Below, piece by piece: positions 9,645 to 18,318 of a stretch of DNA of 64,000 bases. Positions within the stretch are counted from its first letter, which is position 1. Every line of letters starts with the position of its first letter. Source of the DNA: Bacteroidales bacterium UBA4360 (GTDB lineage: Bacteria; Bacteroidota; Bacteroidia; Bacteroidales; UBA932); assembly GCA_002393945.1 (NCBI GenBank), contig DGSO01000013.1, forward strand, positions 288,410 through 352,409, given 5' to 3'. The notes below the pieces were generated by a model that saw only the letters and a program-made list of their open reading frames with translations, was not told where the DNA came from and ran no database searches. The position numbers and the translations under genes are program-made.

Positions 9645-10961
9645 ATGAATATTATTAAGAATCAGCCTGATGCACTGAATTATCAGGTTACAGTAGAGAT
9701 TGCTGCAGCAGATTATGCAGAGCCGCTGAGAAAGCGTCTTAACGATTATCGCCGCAAGGCAGACATCAAGGGCTTCCGCAAGGGAATGGCCCCTATGTCC
9801 ATGATCAAGCGCTTCTATGGCGAGCAGGCTCTCTATGACTGCGTCAACGGACTCCTTGGCGAGCAGCTTGACAAGTTCATTGCCGACGAGAAGATCCGCG
9901 TTGTGGGCGAGCCTCTTCCTTCAGAGGATCAGCCTCAGCTTTCCTGGGCAGAGGGCTCCGACTTCACTTTCAAGTTCGACATCGCCCAGACTCCCGAGCT
10001 GAATTTCGAGGTCTCCAAGGACGACAAGATCGTCTACTATGACATCAACGTCACCGCAGACCAGAAGAAGGCTACCCGTGAGCAGATGCTCCAGAGCGTA
10101 GGCAGCCTGCAGGAAGGCAAGGTATCGGCAGAGAACGACTACCTGGTGGTAGACATGGCAAACGAAGGCCACAAGGCAGAGGGTGTCTATGTTTCCATCG
10201 CACAGGTGGCTGAAGAGGCCCGTGGCGCATTCATCGGCAAGAAGGCAGGCGAGAAGTTCAAGATTGACGTGAACGCCGCTTTCACCAACGAGACAGACCG
10301 CGCTGCAATGCTCAAGGTTGACAAGGCTCAGCTTGCAAACCTTGATCCTATGTTCGAGATCACCGTTGTCAACGTGAAGACCTACGTTCCCGGCGAGAGC
10401 AACCAGGAAAGCTGGGACAAGCTCTTCGGAGAGGGCGCAGTCACCACAGAGGAGCAGTTCGAGGAGAAGGTCGTTGAGCGCATCAAGGCCGGTCACGAGC
10501 AGGATGCAAACTTCCGCTTCGGCGCCGATGTACGCAAGTACTTCGTAGAGAAGGCTGGCGTAGTGCTCCCTGAGGCTTTCCTCAAGCGCTGGCTCATCTA
10601 CGTGAACGAGGGTAAATTCACTGCCGAACAGGTAGAGAAGGAATTCCCCGGCTTCATCGAGGACTTCAAGTGGCAGCTCGTACGCGGCTACATCATGCAG
10701 AAGTTCAATCTCAAGGTTTCCCGTGAGGATGTCCTGAATGCCGCAAAGAACTATGTAGCATACCAGTACGCAATGTACGGAATGGCCGGCATGCCTCAGA
10801 ATCTCATCGATTCCGCAGCAGAGAACATGCTCCAGGACAAGAACCAGTACAACCGTCTTGAGGAGCAGTGCGAAGACAACGCCGCCATCGCACGCGTCCG
10901 TGATGAGGTTACCCTCACCCACAAGAAAATCTCCCAGGACAAGTTCCGTGAACTCAAATAA
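9645..10961 (+). CDS. tig: Trigger factor (ribosome-associated chaperone / prolyl isomerase)
   Basis: Trigger factor binds the ribosomal exit tunnel and shields nascent chains. The 438-residue protein starts with the ribosome-binding domain, including a GFRKG-type signature (GFRKGMAP, about 44-51), continues through a peptidyl-prolyl-isomerase-like middle region (about 150-245), and ends in the helical C-terminal arms rich in Glu and Lys. Length and order fit the family. It stands directly upstream of clpP and clpX, the common tig-clpP-clpX order. The stop codon at 10961 is followed immediately by a dispersed repeat that fills the gap to clpP. Confidence 0.92.
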   Translation: MNIIKNQPDALNYQVTVEIAAADYAEPLRKRLNDYRRKADIKGFRKGMAPMSMIKRFYGEQALYDCVNGLLGEQLDKFIADEKIRVVGEPLPSEDQPQLSWAEGSDFTFKFDIAQTPELNFEVSKDDKIVYYDINVTADQKKATREQMLQSVGSLQEGKVSAENDYLVVDMANEGHKAEGVYVSIAQVAEEARGAFIGKKAGEKFKIDVNAAFTNETDRAAMLKVDKAQLANLDPMFEITVVNVKTYVPGESNQESWDKLFGEGAVTTEEQFEEKVVERIKAGHEQDANFRFGADVRKYFVEKAGVVLPEAFLKRWLIYVNEGKFTAEQVEKEFPGFIEDFKWQLVRGYIMQKFNLKVSREDVLNAAKNYVAYQYAMYGMAGMPQNLIDSAAENMLQDKNQYNRLEEQCEDNAAIARVRDEVTLTHKKISQDKFRELK

Positions 10962-10990
10962 CCTGTCATTCTGAGCGAAGCGAAGAATCT
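10962..10990 (+). repeat. Dispersed repeat filling the tig-clpP junction
   Basis: A 29-base copy of the dispersed repeat (CCTGTCATTCTGAG...GAAGAATCT). It begins at the base after the tig stop codon and ends at the base before the clpP ATG, so the whole intergenic space is repeat. Confidence 0.85.
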
Positions 10991-11659
10991 ATGAAGGATT
11001 TTGAAAAATTTGCAGTGAAGGGAAGGGGCATCAGTTCGATGACCCTTTCTCGTTATACGTCCGTGTATGACGGATATATCAACCCTACAATTACGGAGGA
11101 GAGGAAACTGAACGTCGCCCAGATGGACGTGTTCTCACGTCTTATGATGGACCGCATCATCTTCCTTGGCGTTCCCATCGACGATGACGTTGCCAACATC
11201 ATCCAGGCCCAGCTTCTTTTCCTTGCCTCCAATGACCCGGGTGCCGATATCACCATGTACCTTAACACTCCCGGCGGTCAGGTTACATCCGGCCTTGGTA
11301 TTTACGATACCATGCAGCTGGTGCAGCCGGACGTCGCCACCGTGTGCACGGGCATGGCTGCATCCATGGGTGCGGTGCTTCTCTGCGCAGGCGAGAAGGG
11401 AAAGCGCAGCGCACTTCCTCACTCACGCGTTCTCATCCATCAGCCGCTTGGCGGTGCCCAGGGCCAGGCTACGGAGATTCTCATTGCCGCAAAGGAGATT
11501 GAGAAAACCCGTGCCGAGCTCTTCTCCATCATCGCCCAGCACACCGGCCAGAAGGTGGCCAAGGTTGCTGCTGACGGTGAGCGTGACTACTGGATGAGCG
11601 CCCAGGAAGCCCTGGAGTACGGTATGGTTGACGAGATTCTCACCAAAAGGAGCAAGTAA
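10991..11659 (+). CDS. clpP: ATP-dependent Clp protease proteolytic subunit
   Basis: Serine protease that forms the barrel of ClpXP and degrades unfolded or tagged proteins in the cytosol. The 222-residue protein has the catalytic triad Ser125 (GMAASMGA), His150 (SRVLIHQP) and Asp199 (GERDYWMS). The oxyanion-region motif NTPGGQV is also present. It lies between tig and clpX; clpX starts 2 bases after its stop, so ClpP and ClpX are surely co-expressed. The translation-initiation region upstream of the ATG consists entirely of a dispersed repeat, which is unusual for an essential-type gene. Confidence 0.95.
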   Translation: MKDFEKFAVKGRGISSMTLSRYTSVYDGYINPTITEERKLNVAQMDVFSRLMMDRIIFLGVPIDDDVANIIQAQLLFLASNDPGADITMYLNTPGGQVTSGLGIYDTMQLVQPDVATVCTGMAASMGAVLLCAGEKGKRSALPHSRVLIHQPLGGAQGQATEILIAAKEIEKTRAELFSIIAQHTGQKVAKVAADGERDYWMSAQEALEYGMVDEILTKRSK

Positions 11660-11661
11660 GG

Positions 11662-12882
11662 ATGGCATCCAAGAATGTCAAGGACCGCTGCGTCTTCTGC
11701 GGCCGGCCGGATACCGAGGTACCTTATCTTCTTAAGGGCCTCACGGGCTCAATCTGCCCGGACTGCGTACGTCTTGCGAAGGAGTACGTGGACGAGGTGG
11801 AGGGGCAGGCATCGGCCCGGAGCAGCGAGCCGGTGAAGATGGGAAAGGCCCCGAAGCCGAAGGAGATCAAGGATTACCTGGATCAGTATGTGATCGGCCA
11901 GGAGAGGGCAAAGAAGGTGCTGTCCGTGGCGGTGTACAACCACTACAAGCGCATCAGCCACAATCTGGTGGAAAGGCCGGACGACGGCGTTGAGCTTGAG
12001 AAGTCCAACATCCTGCTGGTGGGCCCTACCGGTACGGGTAAGACTTTGCTTGCGCGAACCATCGCCAAGATGCTGGATGTGCCGTTCACAATTGTGGACG
12101 CCACGGTCCTCACGGAGGCGGGCTACGTTGGCGAGGACGTTGAGAGTATTTTGACTCGTCTTCTCCAGGAGGCTGATTTTGACCAGGCCAAGGCAGAACG
12201 CGGCATCGTCTTCATCGACGAAATCGACAAGATTGCCAGAAAGAGCGACAATCCTTCCATCACGCGCGACGTTTCTGGAGAGGGCGTGCAGCAGGCTATG
12301 CTCAAGCTCCTTGAAGGCGCCGTCGTGAATGTTCCGCCGAAGGGCGGCCGCAAGCATCCGGAGCAGGAGTTCATCCACGTGAATACGCAGAACATCCTCT
12401 TCATCTGCGGCGGCGCGTTCGAAGGCATCGAAAGGCACATCGCCCTCAGGAAGAACACGAGGATCATCGGATTCAATGCCGAGAACAAAGAGCGCGTGGG
12501 TACCGATGATCTCCTGCAGTATGTAGACGCCATGGACCTCCGTGCCTATGGTCTCATTCCGGAAATCGTAGGCCGACTCCCCGTCATCACCTACCTGGAC
12601 CAGCTTGACAGGGAATCCCTGAAACGTATCCTCACCGAGCCCAAAAACGCCATCCTGCGCCAGTACAAGAAGCTTTTCGAGATGGACGGCATGGAACTCA
12701 TAGTGGAGCCCGAGGTCATGGATCTCATCGTAGATACCGCCCTCAAGAACAAGCTTGGTGCCCGCGGCCTCCGTTCCATCTGCGAACGCCTCATGGCCGA
12801 CGCCATGTTCACCGCTCCCACCTCCCGCAAGAAAACCTTCACTCTCACGCTGGATTACGCAAAATCCGTGTTGGAGAAGTAA
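11662..12882 (+). CDS. clpX: ATP-dependent Clp protease ATP-binding subunit ClpX
   Basis: AAA+ unfoldase that feeds substrates into ClpP. The 406-residue protein starts with a C4 zinc-binding domain (Cys10, Cys13, Cys32, Cys35), followed by the AAA+ domain with Walker A GPTGTGKT (121-128), Walker B IVFIDEIDKIA, the pore loop GYVGED and sensor region RLPVITYL. Length matches the family. It is the last gene of the tig-clpP-clpX run, and a tRNA gene with its own promoter follows. Confidence 0.96.
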   Translation: MASKNVKDRCVFCGRPDTEVPYLLKGLTGSICPDCVRLAKEYVDEVEGQASARSSEPVKMGKAPKPKEIKDYLDQYVIGQERAKKVLSVAVYNHYKRISHNLVERPDDGVELEKSNILLVGPTGTGKTLLARTIAKMLDVPFTIVDATVLTEAGYVGEDVESILTRLLQEADFDQAKAERGIVFIDEIDKIARKSDNPSITRDVSGEGVQQAMLKLLEGAVVNVPPKGGRKHPEQEFIHVNTQNILFICGGAFEGIERHIALRKNTRIIGFNAENKERVGTDDLLQYVDAMDLRAYGLIPEIVGRLPVITYLDQLDRESLKRILTEPKNAILRQYKKLFEMDGMELIVEPEVMDLIVDTALKNKLGARGLRSICERLMADAMFTAPTSRKKTFTLTLDYAKSVLEK

Positions 12883-12888
12883 GATAAA

Positions 12889-12920
12889 TTTGGTGGATTG
12901 ATAAATTGTTTCTATATTTG
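12889..12920 (+). promoter_or_regulatory. Promoter of tRNA-Val
   Basis: TTTG at 12889-12892, a 20-base spacer and TATATTTG at 12913-12920 form a full match to the Bacteroidota consensus. It ends 15 bases before the tRNA 5' end and begins 6 bases after the clpX stop. Confidence 0.65.
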
Positions 12921-12935
12921 CATCCCCAAAGTCAT

Positions 12936-13010
12936 GAGGGCTTAGCTCAGTTGGTTTAGAGCGCTTGCTTGACAGGCAAGAGGTCGGCAGTTCAAATCTG
13001 CCAGTCCTCA
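12936..13010 (+). tRNA. tRNA-Val (GAC anticodon)
   Basis: A complete 75-base cloverleaf. The acceptor stem GAGGGCT pairs with AGTCCTC; the D arm is GCTC/GAGC; the anticodon stem CTTGC/GCAAG encloses the loop TTGACAG, so the anticodon is GAC (valine). The T arm GGCAG-TTCAAAT-CTGCC is intact and the discriminator base is A. No CCA is encoded. A strong hairpin starts at the discriminator base. Confidence 0.95.
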
Positions 13011-13055
13011 CAAACGAATACCTGGAGTTCACACGAACTCCAGGTATTCGTTTGT
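13010..13055 (+). terminator. Long perfect hairpin after tRNA-Val
   Basis: A 21-base perfect inverted repeat (13010-13030 with 13035-13055) closed by the 4-base loop ACAC. It begins at the last base of the tRNA, so the stem takes in the tRNA 3' end. There is no T-run, so it may be an end-processing or stability structure rather than a classical terminator. Confidence 0.6.
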
Positions 13056-13398
13056 TCGGTTAATACAGGGGGCCCTGCCCTATCAATACGGGGGAATAGG
13101 ATTCCCCCGAACCACCTGCGGCCTTAAACCCTTTCCGTATTTCCCGCTTCGCGGCAAATACCCGGGCCGGCCGGGACGCCTGATGGCGTCTTTGCCCATA
13201 AGCGAACAACCAATCTGCAAAGACACGTCCTCCGCGGGGCGCCTGCAGGCGCCTGGATACACGCAAACCACCACTTTTGGGGCTGGGAGGGCGTTTTTGG
13301 TGGTTTGGCGGGGTTTAAACTGTGGCAAACCACCGTTTTTGTGCGTCAGAGGCCGAAAATGGTGGTTTGAATGTATACGGATGCCGGCATGAAGGGGG
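13056..13398. other. Intergenic region with alternating hairpin repeats, no gene
   Basis: A GC-rich gap between the tRNA hairpin and tcdA. I see no credible gene; the open frames here lack family features. It contains small palindromes (GGCGCCTGCAGGCGCC-like near 13240) and, at 13264-13369, four alternating copies of a 9-mer, annotated separately. Confidence 0.6.
13264..13369. repeat. Four alternating CAAACCACC units forming two hairpins
   Basis: CAAACCACC at 13264-13272 and 13326-13334 alternates with its reverse complement GGTGGTTTG at 13299-13307 and 13361-13369. Both pairs have the same 35-base start-to-start distance, so two equal-sized hairpins stand in tandem. This resembles REP/BIME-type intergenic elements; no transposase is nearby. 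Confidence 0.7.
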
Positions 13399-14148
13399 CT
13401 ATGCGTGCGAAACGATATCCTGGATGACGAGGCCGGAGAGGGTGAAGCCGAAGATGGCGGTGATGTGGGCCATGGTGCCGTTGGTGACGGCTTTGGAGGT
13501 GCTGCCGGAGCCGGTGGAGGGTTCGTCCAGGGCGTAGTTCACGGTGCCGATGTTGGGGAGGATCTCCTCGTCGAAGACGCAGAGGAACTTCTTGGCGGGC
13601 AGGGTGTTGTTGCGGCGGAACTTCTTGCGGATGGCGGCGGCGAGGGGACAGCCGCGCACGGACCAGAATTCGGCAACCTGTACTTTTGTGGGGTCGATTT
13701 TGACGGCGGCGCCCATGGCGGAGAAGAGCTTTGCCTTGCTGGCGGCGGCGTTCAGGATAAGGTTGGACTTGTCCTTGAGGGAGTCGATGGCGTCGATGAC
13801 GTAGTCGTAGCCGTCGAGGTCGAAATCGGCAGAGGTTTCTTCGCAGTATACGGAACGGATGGCGGTGATGTTCGCCGACGGGTTGATTTCCAGGAGTTTA
13901 TCCTTGAGGGCTTCTACTTTTACGCGGCCTATGGTGAGGCTGGTTGCCATGCTCTGGCGGTTGACGTTGGAGACGGCTACGCAGTCGGAATCCACGATGG
14001 TGAGATTGGTAACGCCGGAGCGGATGAGGCCTTCGGCACACCAGCTGCCGACGCCGCCCACGCCGAAGAGGATGACGCGGGCTCTGCCAAGGGCTTCCAT
14101 CGCAGTGTCGCCCACGAGGATGGCTGTGCGGTTGTAGATAGGGTTCAT
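13399..14148 (-). CDS. tcdA: tRNA threonylcarbamoyladenosine dehydratase (TcdA/YgdL family)
   Basis: E1-like (ThiF/MoeB fold) enzyme that in the known family uses ATP to cyclise t6A37 to ct6A in tRNAs reading ANN codons. The 249-residue protein has the ATP-binding glycine motif FGVGGVGSW (about 28-36), DSD.V..SN.NRQ (about 53-65), and the family-typical SAMGAAVKIDPTKV segment. Length fits TcdA. The gene diverges from an ABC-F ATPase gene and has a near-leaderless promoter motif (TAAATTTG on the minus strand, 14163-14156). Confidence 0.88.
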   Translation of the reverse strand: MNPIYNRTAILVGDTAMEALGRARVILFGVGGVGSWCAEGLIRSGVTNLTIVDSDCVAVSNVNRQSMATSLTIGRVKVEALKDKLLEINPSANITAIRSVYCEETSADFDLDGYDYVIDAIDSLKDKSNLILNAAASKAKLFSAMGAAVKIDPTKVQVAEFWSVRGCPLAAAIRKKFRRNNTLPAKKFLCVFDEEILPNIGTVNYALDEPSTGSGSTSKAVTNGTMAHITAIFGFTLSGLVIQDIVSHA

Positions 14149-14155
14149 ATCGGCA

Positions 14156-14184
14156 CAAATTTACGCATATTTTTGCTATCTTTG
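14156..14184. promoter_or_regulatory. Divergent near-leaderless promoters of tcdA and the ABC-F gene
   Basis: TATCTTTG at 14177-14184 (+) ends 8 bases before the ABC-F ATG at 14193. TAAATTTG on the minus strand (14163-14156) ends 7 bases before the tcdA ATG at 14148. Both fit the TAnnTTTG -7 consensus; clear -33 elements are not seen. Leaders would be only a few bases long. Confidence 0.45.
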
Positions 14185-14192
14185 TCCCCATT

Positions 14193-15977
14193 ATGGCAAG
14201 TTACCTTCAGATTGAGAATATTTCCAAGTCCTACGGGCCCAAGGTGCTGTTCGAGGGCATCGGCTTCAATATAAATGAGGGTGACAAGGTGGCGCTCATC
14301 GCCCCAAACGGCACCGGGAAGACATCGCTGCTGAGGATACTGGCGGGGAAGGACTCGTCGGACAGCGGCGGCAAGGTGCTGTTTCTGAAGGATATCCGTA
14401 TCGCTTTCCTGGAACAGGAGTACGATTTCGATCCTGAAAAGACCATCATGAAGCAGATCATGGATGGTTCCAGGAAGTGGACGGAGCACCTTGACCAGGA
14501 GCATTACTGGGAGTATGAGATACGGGTTCAGAGGCTCCTTACACAGTTTGGCCTCACGGATACGGAAAAGGCCATGCGGGACCTTTCCGGCGGCGAAATC
14601 AAGCGCGTCGCGCTCACGGAAATGCTGGCCTCCGAGGCCGATTTCTACATCATGGACGAGCCCACCAACCACCTGGATACAGACGCCATCGAGTTCCTGG
14701 AGCAGCATCTGAGGCACAGCCGCTGTACGCTCTTCATGGTAACCCACGACCGCTACTTCCTTGACCGCGTGTGCAATACCGTAATGGAACTGGACCGCGG
14801 CAGCATATACATCTACCGCGGCGACTATACTAACTTCCTCGAAAAGAGGGAGGAGCGCATCGACAATTACAATGCAGAGACGGAGAAGGTGCGGAACATC
14901 TTCCGCCGGGAGCTGGAGTGGATACACGCATCTCCCTGCGCCAGGACCGGAAAAGCCAAATACCGCAAGCAGGCCTTCGAGGCTATAAAGGAAAGGGCTG
15001 CCGATTCCTACACCGTCAAGAAGGTGGACATGACGGACACCCGCATCGGCAACACCTACCTTGGCAACAAGGTCATCAACTGCAAGGACCTCAGCTTCTG
15101 GTGGGGCGCCCCCGGGGCCGATGAAAAATGCTACCTGAACCACTTCAGCTACAATTTCCAGCGGTATGAGAGAATCGGCATAGTGGGGAAGAACGCTGCC
15201 GGAAAGACCACTTTCCTGAACCTTATAACCGGAGGGTGGAAGCCGTCGATGGGCGGCCGGATGGAAGGCGTGGTGGAACTGGGAGATTCGCTCAAAGTGG
15301 GCTACTACCACCAGAGCGGCATGTCCTTCAAGCCGGGACAGACAGTCCTCGAAACCGTTGCCGATACGCACCTCCTGAGCCGTTTCCTCTTCCCGCACGA
15401 CATGCTCCAGACGCCGGTGGAACGCCTTTCCGGCGGGGAAAAGCGCAGGCTGTACCTGCTGACCGTTTTGATGCAGCAGCCGAATTTTCTCATCCTGGAC
15501 GAACCCACAAACGACCTTGATATCGTCACGCTGGACATCCTGGAAGAGTATCTTCTGGAGTTCAAGGGTTCGCTCGTCATCGTCTCACACGACCGTCACT
15601 TCCTGGACCGCCTTGTAGACCATCTTTTCGTGTTCTGCGGGGACGGCGTGGTAAAGGATTTCATAGGCAATTATACCGAGTATCGCAGCTTTATAAAGGA
15701 CTATGAGGCGGGGCTGGTTGCCGAGAAGGAAAAGCCTGCTGCAGAGAAGGTTAAGACGCAGTCCAAGAGAAAGCTGAGTTTCAAGGAGCAGCAGGAACTG
15801 AAGGTGCTGGAGAGCAGGCTGGAAGAGCTGGAGGCAGAGAAGGCGTCACTTGAGGCCATCCTCTCTGGCGGGACTGCTACTGCCGATGAGCTCCGCGCCG
15901 CATCCGAGCGCTACGGAGCGCTGTCCGAGGAACTGGATACCGCCGAACTCCGCTGGCTGGAACTTTCCGAGATATGA
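14193..15977 (+). CDS. ABC-F family ATPase (Uup-like)
   Basis: Soluble ABC-F protein with two ATPase cassettes and no membrane domain. Family members act on the ribosome or on DNA structures. The 594-residue protein has Walker A APNGTGKTS (about 37-45) and GKNAAGKTT (about 331-339), signatures LSGGEIKR and LSGGEKRR, and Walker B MDEPTNHLD and LDEPTNDLD. Between the cassettes lies a linker with ARTGKAKYRKQAF, typical of Uup. A C-terminal coiled coil (about 525-590, rich in Glu, Leu and Lys) is the Uup-type C-terminal domain. The stop overlaps the lplA start (ATGA), so the two genes are coupled. Confidence 0.85.
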   Translation: MASYLQIENISKSYGPKVLFEGIGFNINEGDKVALIAPNGTGKTSLLRILAGKDSSDSGGKVLFLKDIRIAFLEQEYDFDPEKTIMKQIMDGSRKWTEHLDQEHYWEYEIRVQRLLTQFGLTDTEKAMRDLSGGEIKRVALTEMLASEADFYIMDEPTNHLDTDAIEFLEQHLRHSRCTLFMVTHDRYFLDRVCNTVMELDRGSIYIYRGDYTNFLEKREERIDNYNAETEKVRNIFRRELEWIHASPCARTGKAKYRKQAFEAIKERAADSYTVKKVDMTDTRIGNTYLGNKVINCKDLSFWWGAPGADEKCYLNHFSYNFQRYERIGIVGKNAAGKTTFLNLITGGWKPSMGGRMEGVVELGDSLKVGYYHQSGMSFKPGQTVLETVADTHLLSRFLFPHDMLQTPVERLSGGEKRRLYLLTVLMQQPNFLILDEPTNDLDIVTLDILEEYLLEFKGSLVIVSHDRHFLDRLVDHLFVFCGDGVVKDFIGNYTEYRSFIKDYEAGLVAEKEKPAAEKVKTQSKRKLSFKEQQELKVLESRLEELEAEKASLEAILSGGTATADELRAASERYGALSEELDTAELRWLELSEI

Positions 15978-16948
15978 ATTACCTCCTGAATACTTCTACG
16001 GATCCGTACTTCAACATGGCGTTTGACAGCTATGTGCTGGAGAATACGGACTTCGAGGGAGTGTACCTCTGGCAGAACGCGCCCTCTGTCATTCTTGGCC
16101 TTAACCAGAGCATATATGCCGAGGTGAATCTCCCGTATCTGCGCGCGCACGGCATCCTGCCGGTGAGGCGCGTATCCGGCGGGGGAGCGGTATATCACGA
16201 CCTTGGCAACGTGAACTACACTTTTGTGGGCTCCGGCGCCTGGGTGGCTTCTGGCCCGTCCGTGATTGCCGACGCCCTGCGCTCCATGGGCGTTCCTGCC
16301 GATGTAACCGGCCGCAATGACATCCTGGTGGATGGCCGCAAGTGCTCCGGGTATGCGAAGAGATATGCTTCGGGCGGGGTTTCTTCGAGCCGCCGCGTTA
16401 TGGTGCATGGAACACTGATGTATGACGTTGATTTGGAGATGCTTACTCAGGCATTGGCGGTGCCGGGGAGCAAGCTTTCCGCCGCCGGGGTGGAATCCGT
16501 GCGCATGCGTGTTGCCAACCTGCATGAGTATCTGCCTTACGGCTCTGTGCAGGAGTTCATGACGGCAGTACTGGGCTTTTGTACAAAACAGGGGGCTCTT
16601 TGTACACTCACGACGCAGCAACTGGATGAGGTGGAACAGATAGCGGAAACAAAGTTCAGAAGCTGGGAGTGGATATATGGGCATTCACCGTCGGCAGAGT
16701 TTTCGCGTACCTGCAAGTTTCCCTGCGGCACAGTGACGGTGCGCTACTCCCTGAAGCACGGGCGCTTCACGGAAGTGTCCTTCGAAGGCGATTTCCTTGG
16801 TGCGCGTCCTGCCAGCGAACTTGCTGCGATGATGACCGGCAAACGCCCGGAGGACCTGTACACGCTCCCCGTGGGTGAGTACTTTGACGGGCTTTCCGTA
16901 GAGGAGTTTTGCGTGGGTATAAACGGTTATTTAGCTAAAACGTTGTGA
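15974..16948 (+). CDS. lplA: Lipoate-protein ligase A
   Basis: Attaches lipoate to E2 subunits and GcvH by way of lipoyl-AMP. The 324-residue protein carries the family motifs RRVSGGGAVYHDLGN (about 64-78), GRNDILVDGRKCSGYA (with the lysine expected at the active site) and HGTLMYD. A C-terminal accessory domain follows (about 240-324). It overlaps the ABC-F gene by 4 bases. The convergent neighbour lpdA encodes dihydrolipoyl dehydrogenase, which fits a shared role in lipoate-dependent complexes. Confidence 0.92.
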   Translation: MNYLLNTSTDPYFNMAFDSYVLENTDFEGVYLWQNAPSVILGLNQSIYAEVNLPYLRAHGILPVRRVSGGGAVYHDLGNVNYTFVGSGAWVASGPSVIADALRSMGVPADVTGRNDILVDGRKCSGYAKRYASGGVSSSRRVMVHGTLMYDVDLEMLTQALAVPGSKLSAAGVESVRMRVANLHEYLPYGSVQEFMTAVLGFCTKQGALCTLTTQQLDEVEQIAETKFRSWEWIYGHSPSAEFSRTCKFPCGTVTVRYSLKHGRFTEVSFEGDFLGARPASELAAMMTGKRPEDLYTLPVGEYFDGLSVEEFCVGINGYLAKTL

Positions 16949-16972
16949 TTGAGTAGCTTACGTCCACGCGGG

Positions 16973-18301
16973 CTATTCAGCGCCGGCCAGGGTTTCCTTC
17001 AAGATCTCGGAAACGGTGGGGTGGGGGAAGACTACCCGGAGGAGTTCGGGTACCGTGCAGTGGCGGGAGACGGCGATGGTGGCGGCGGTGATGATTTCCG
17101 AGCAGGGATTTCCCAGCATGTGTACGCCGATTACGTGATCGGAAGTATCCAGGACCACTTTGCAGATGCCTTCACCGCGTTCGTTTTCTGCGACGAAGCG
17201 GCCGCTGTAGGCCATGGGGAGCTGCAGTACGCGGGCGCCTTCGATAGCTCCAACGCCGGCAACCTCCGGATTGGTATAGACAATGCCGGGAATGGCGTCG
17301 TAGGACATGGAGTCCTCGATGCCAAGCATGTGGTTCACAGCTACTTCTGCCTGACGTGATGCCGTATGTGCCAGCATGGAAAGGGCAGTGACGTCACCTG
17401 CGGCGTATACACCCGGAACGGAGGTCTGCATGTGGGAATCCACCACGATGCCGCGCTCTACGGTAACTCCAAGGTTCTCAAGGCCGAAACCGCGAAGGTT
17501 CGGGCGCCTGCCGACAGACATCAGAACCAGGTCTCCTTCTGCGCGCTCAACGTCTCCGGAAGGCGTTTCGTACACCACCGTGCTGCCTTCCACCGCGGTG
17601 ACCTTGCAGCTCAGATGGAACTCCACGCCCTTCTTCGCATACTGCGCCTGCAGCATTGCCGATATGTCCGGATCCATCGGCCCGAGAATCTTCGGAAGCA
17701 TTTCTACCACAGTGACATCCGTGCCGATGGAATTGAAAAAGCTCGCGAATTCCATGCCGATGACTCCGCCGCCTATGATGACAAGCCGTGAAGGCGCCTC
17801 TGCAAGGCGGAGAATCTCCCGGTTGGTAACCACGGCGGGATTGCCCGCGACCCCGGGAATAGGCGGCACAACTGCCGATGAACCCGTGCAGATGAGCAGT
17901 TTCTCTGCCTCGTATGCCGAATCACCGCAGCTTATGGAAAAGCCGTCTGAAACGGGGCCGTTGATTACGGCATCGCCCTTCACCACTTCCACAGCGGCGT
18001 TTCTCATGCGCACCTTGATTCCTCCAACAAGCTTCTTCACCACTTTGTCCTTCCTCTTCATAACTGCCGGGAAGTCAAGTGAAGCGCCCTCAAAGTTCAC
18101 TCCGTATCGGTCTCCATGCTTGGAGTAATCGTAAATCTTTGCACTGTAGAGCAGTGTTTTTGTGGGTATGCACCCCTCGTTCAGACACACACCGCCCAGT
18201 TCTTCCTTTTCAAAAAGTACTACCGAAAGGCCCGCCTTTGCAGCTTTCTCCGCTGCAACGTATCCGGCGGGGCCGCCGCCGATTATTGCTAGTTTGTACA
18301 T
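16973..18301 (-). CDS. lpdA: Dihydrolipoyl dehydrogenase
   Basis: FAD-dependent E3 enzyme that reoxidises dihydrolipoamide in 2-oxoacid dehydrogenase or glycine cleavage complexes. The 442-residue protein begins with the FAD-binding motif IGGGPAGYVAAEKA (7-20). It has the redox-active disulfide Cys39/Cys44 in GGVCLNEGC, an NAD-binding glycine motif IIGGGVIGMEFASFF, and the C-terminal HPTVSE segment that supplies the active-site His-Glu pair. It converges on lplA with a 24-base gap. No E1 or E2 genes are in the window. Confidence 0.94.
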   Translation of the reverse strand: MYKLAIIGGGPAGYVAAEKAAKAGLSVVLFEKEELGGVCLNEGCIPTKTLLYSAKIYDYSKHGDRYGVNFEGASLDFPAVMKRKDKVVKKLVGGIKVRMRNAAVEVVKGDAVINGPVSDGFSISCGDSAYEAEKLLICTGSSAVVPPIPGVAGNPAVVTNREILRLAEAPSRLVIIGGGVIGMEFASFFNSIGTDVTVVEMLPKILGPMDPDISAMLQAQYAKKGVEFHLSCKVTAVEGSTVVYETPSGDVERAEGDLVLMSVGRRPNLRGFGLENLGVTVERGIVVDSHMQTSVPGVYAAGDVTALSMLAHTASRQAEVAVNHMLGIEDSMSYDAIPGIVYTNPEVAGVGAIEGARVLQLPMAYSGRFVAENERGEGICKVVLDTSDHVIGVHMLGNPCSEIITAATIAVSRHCTVPELLRVVFPHPTVSEILKETLAGAE

Positions 18302-18318
18302 GTGTTATTAATTAATGT

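Noticed and set aside
11749..13032. Minus-strand open frame of over 400 codons opposite clpX
   Set aside because: It covers clpX and the tRNA gene in antisense and shows no domain.
14145..15398. Minus-strand open frame opposite the ABC-F gene
   Set aside because: Shadow of a gene with two intact ATPase cassettes.
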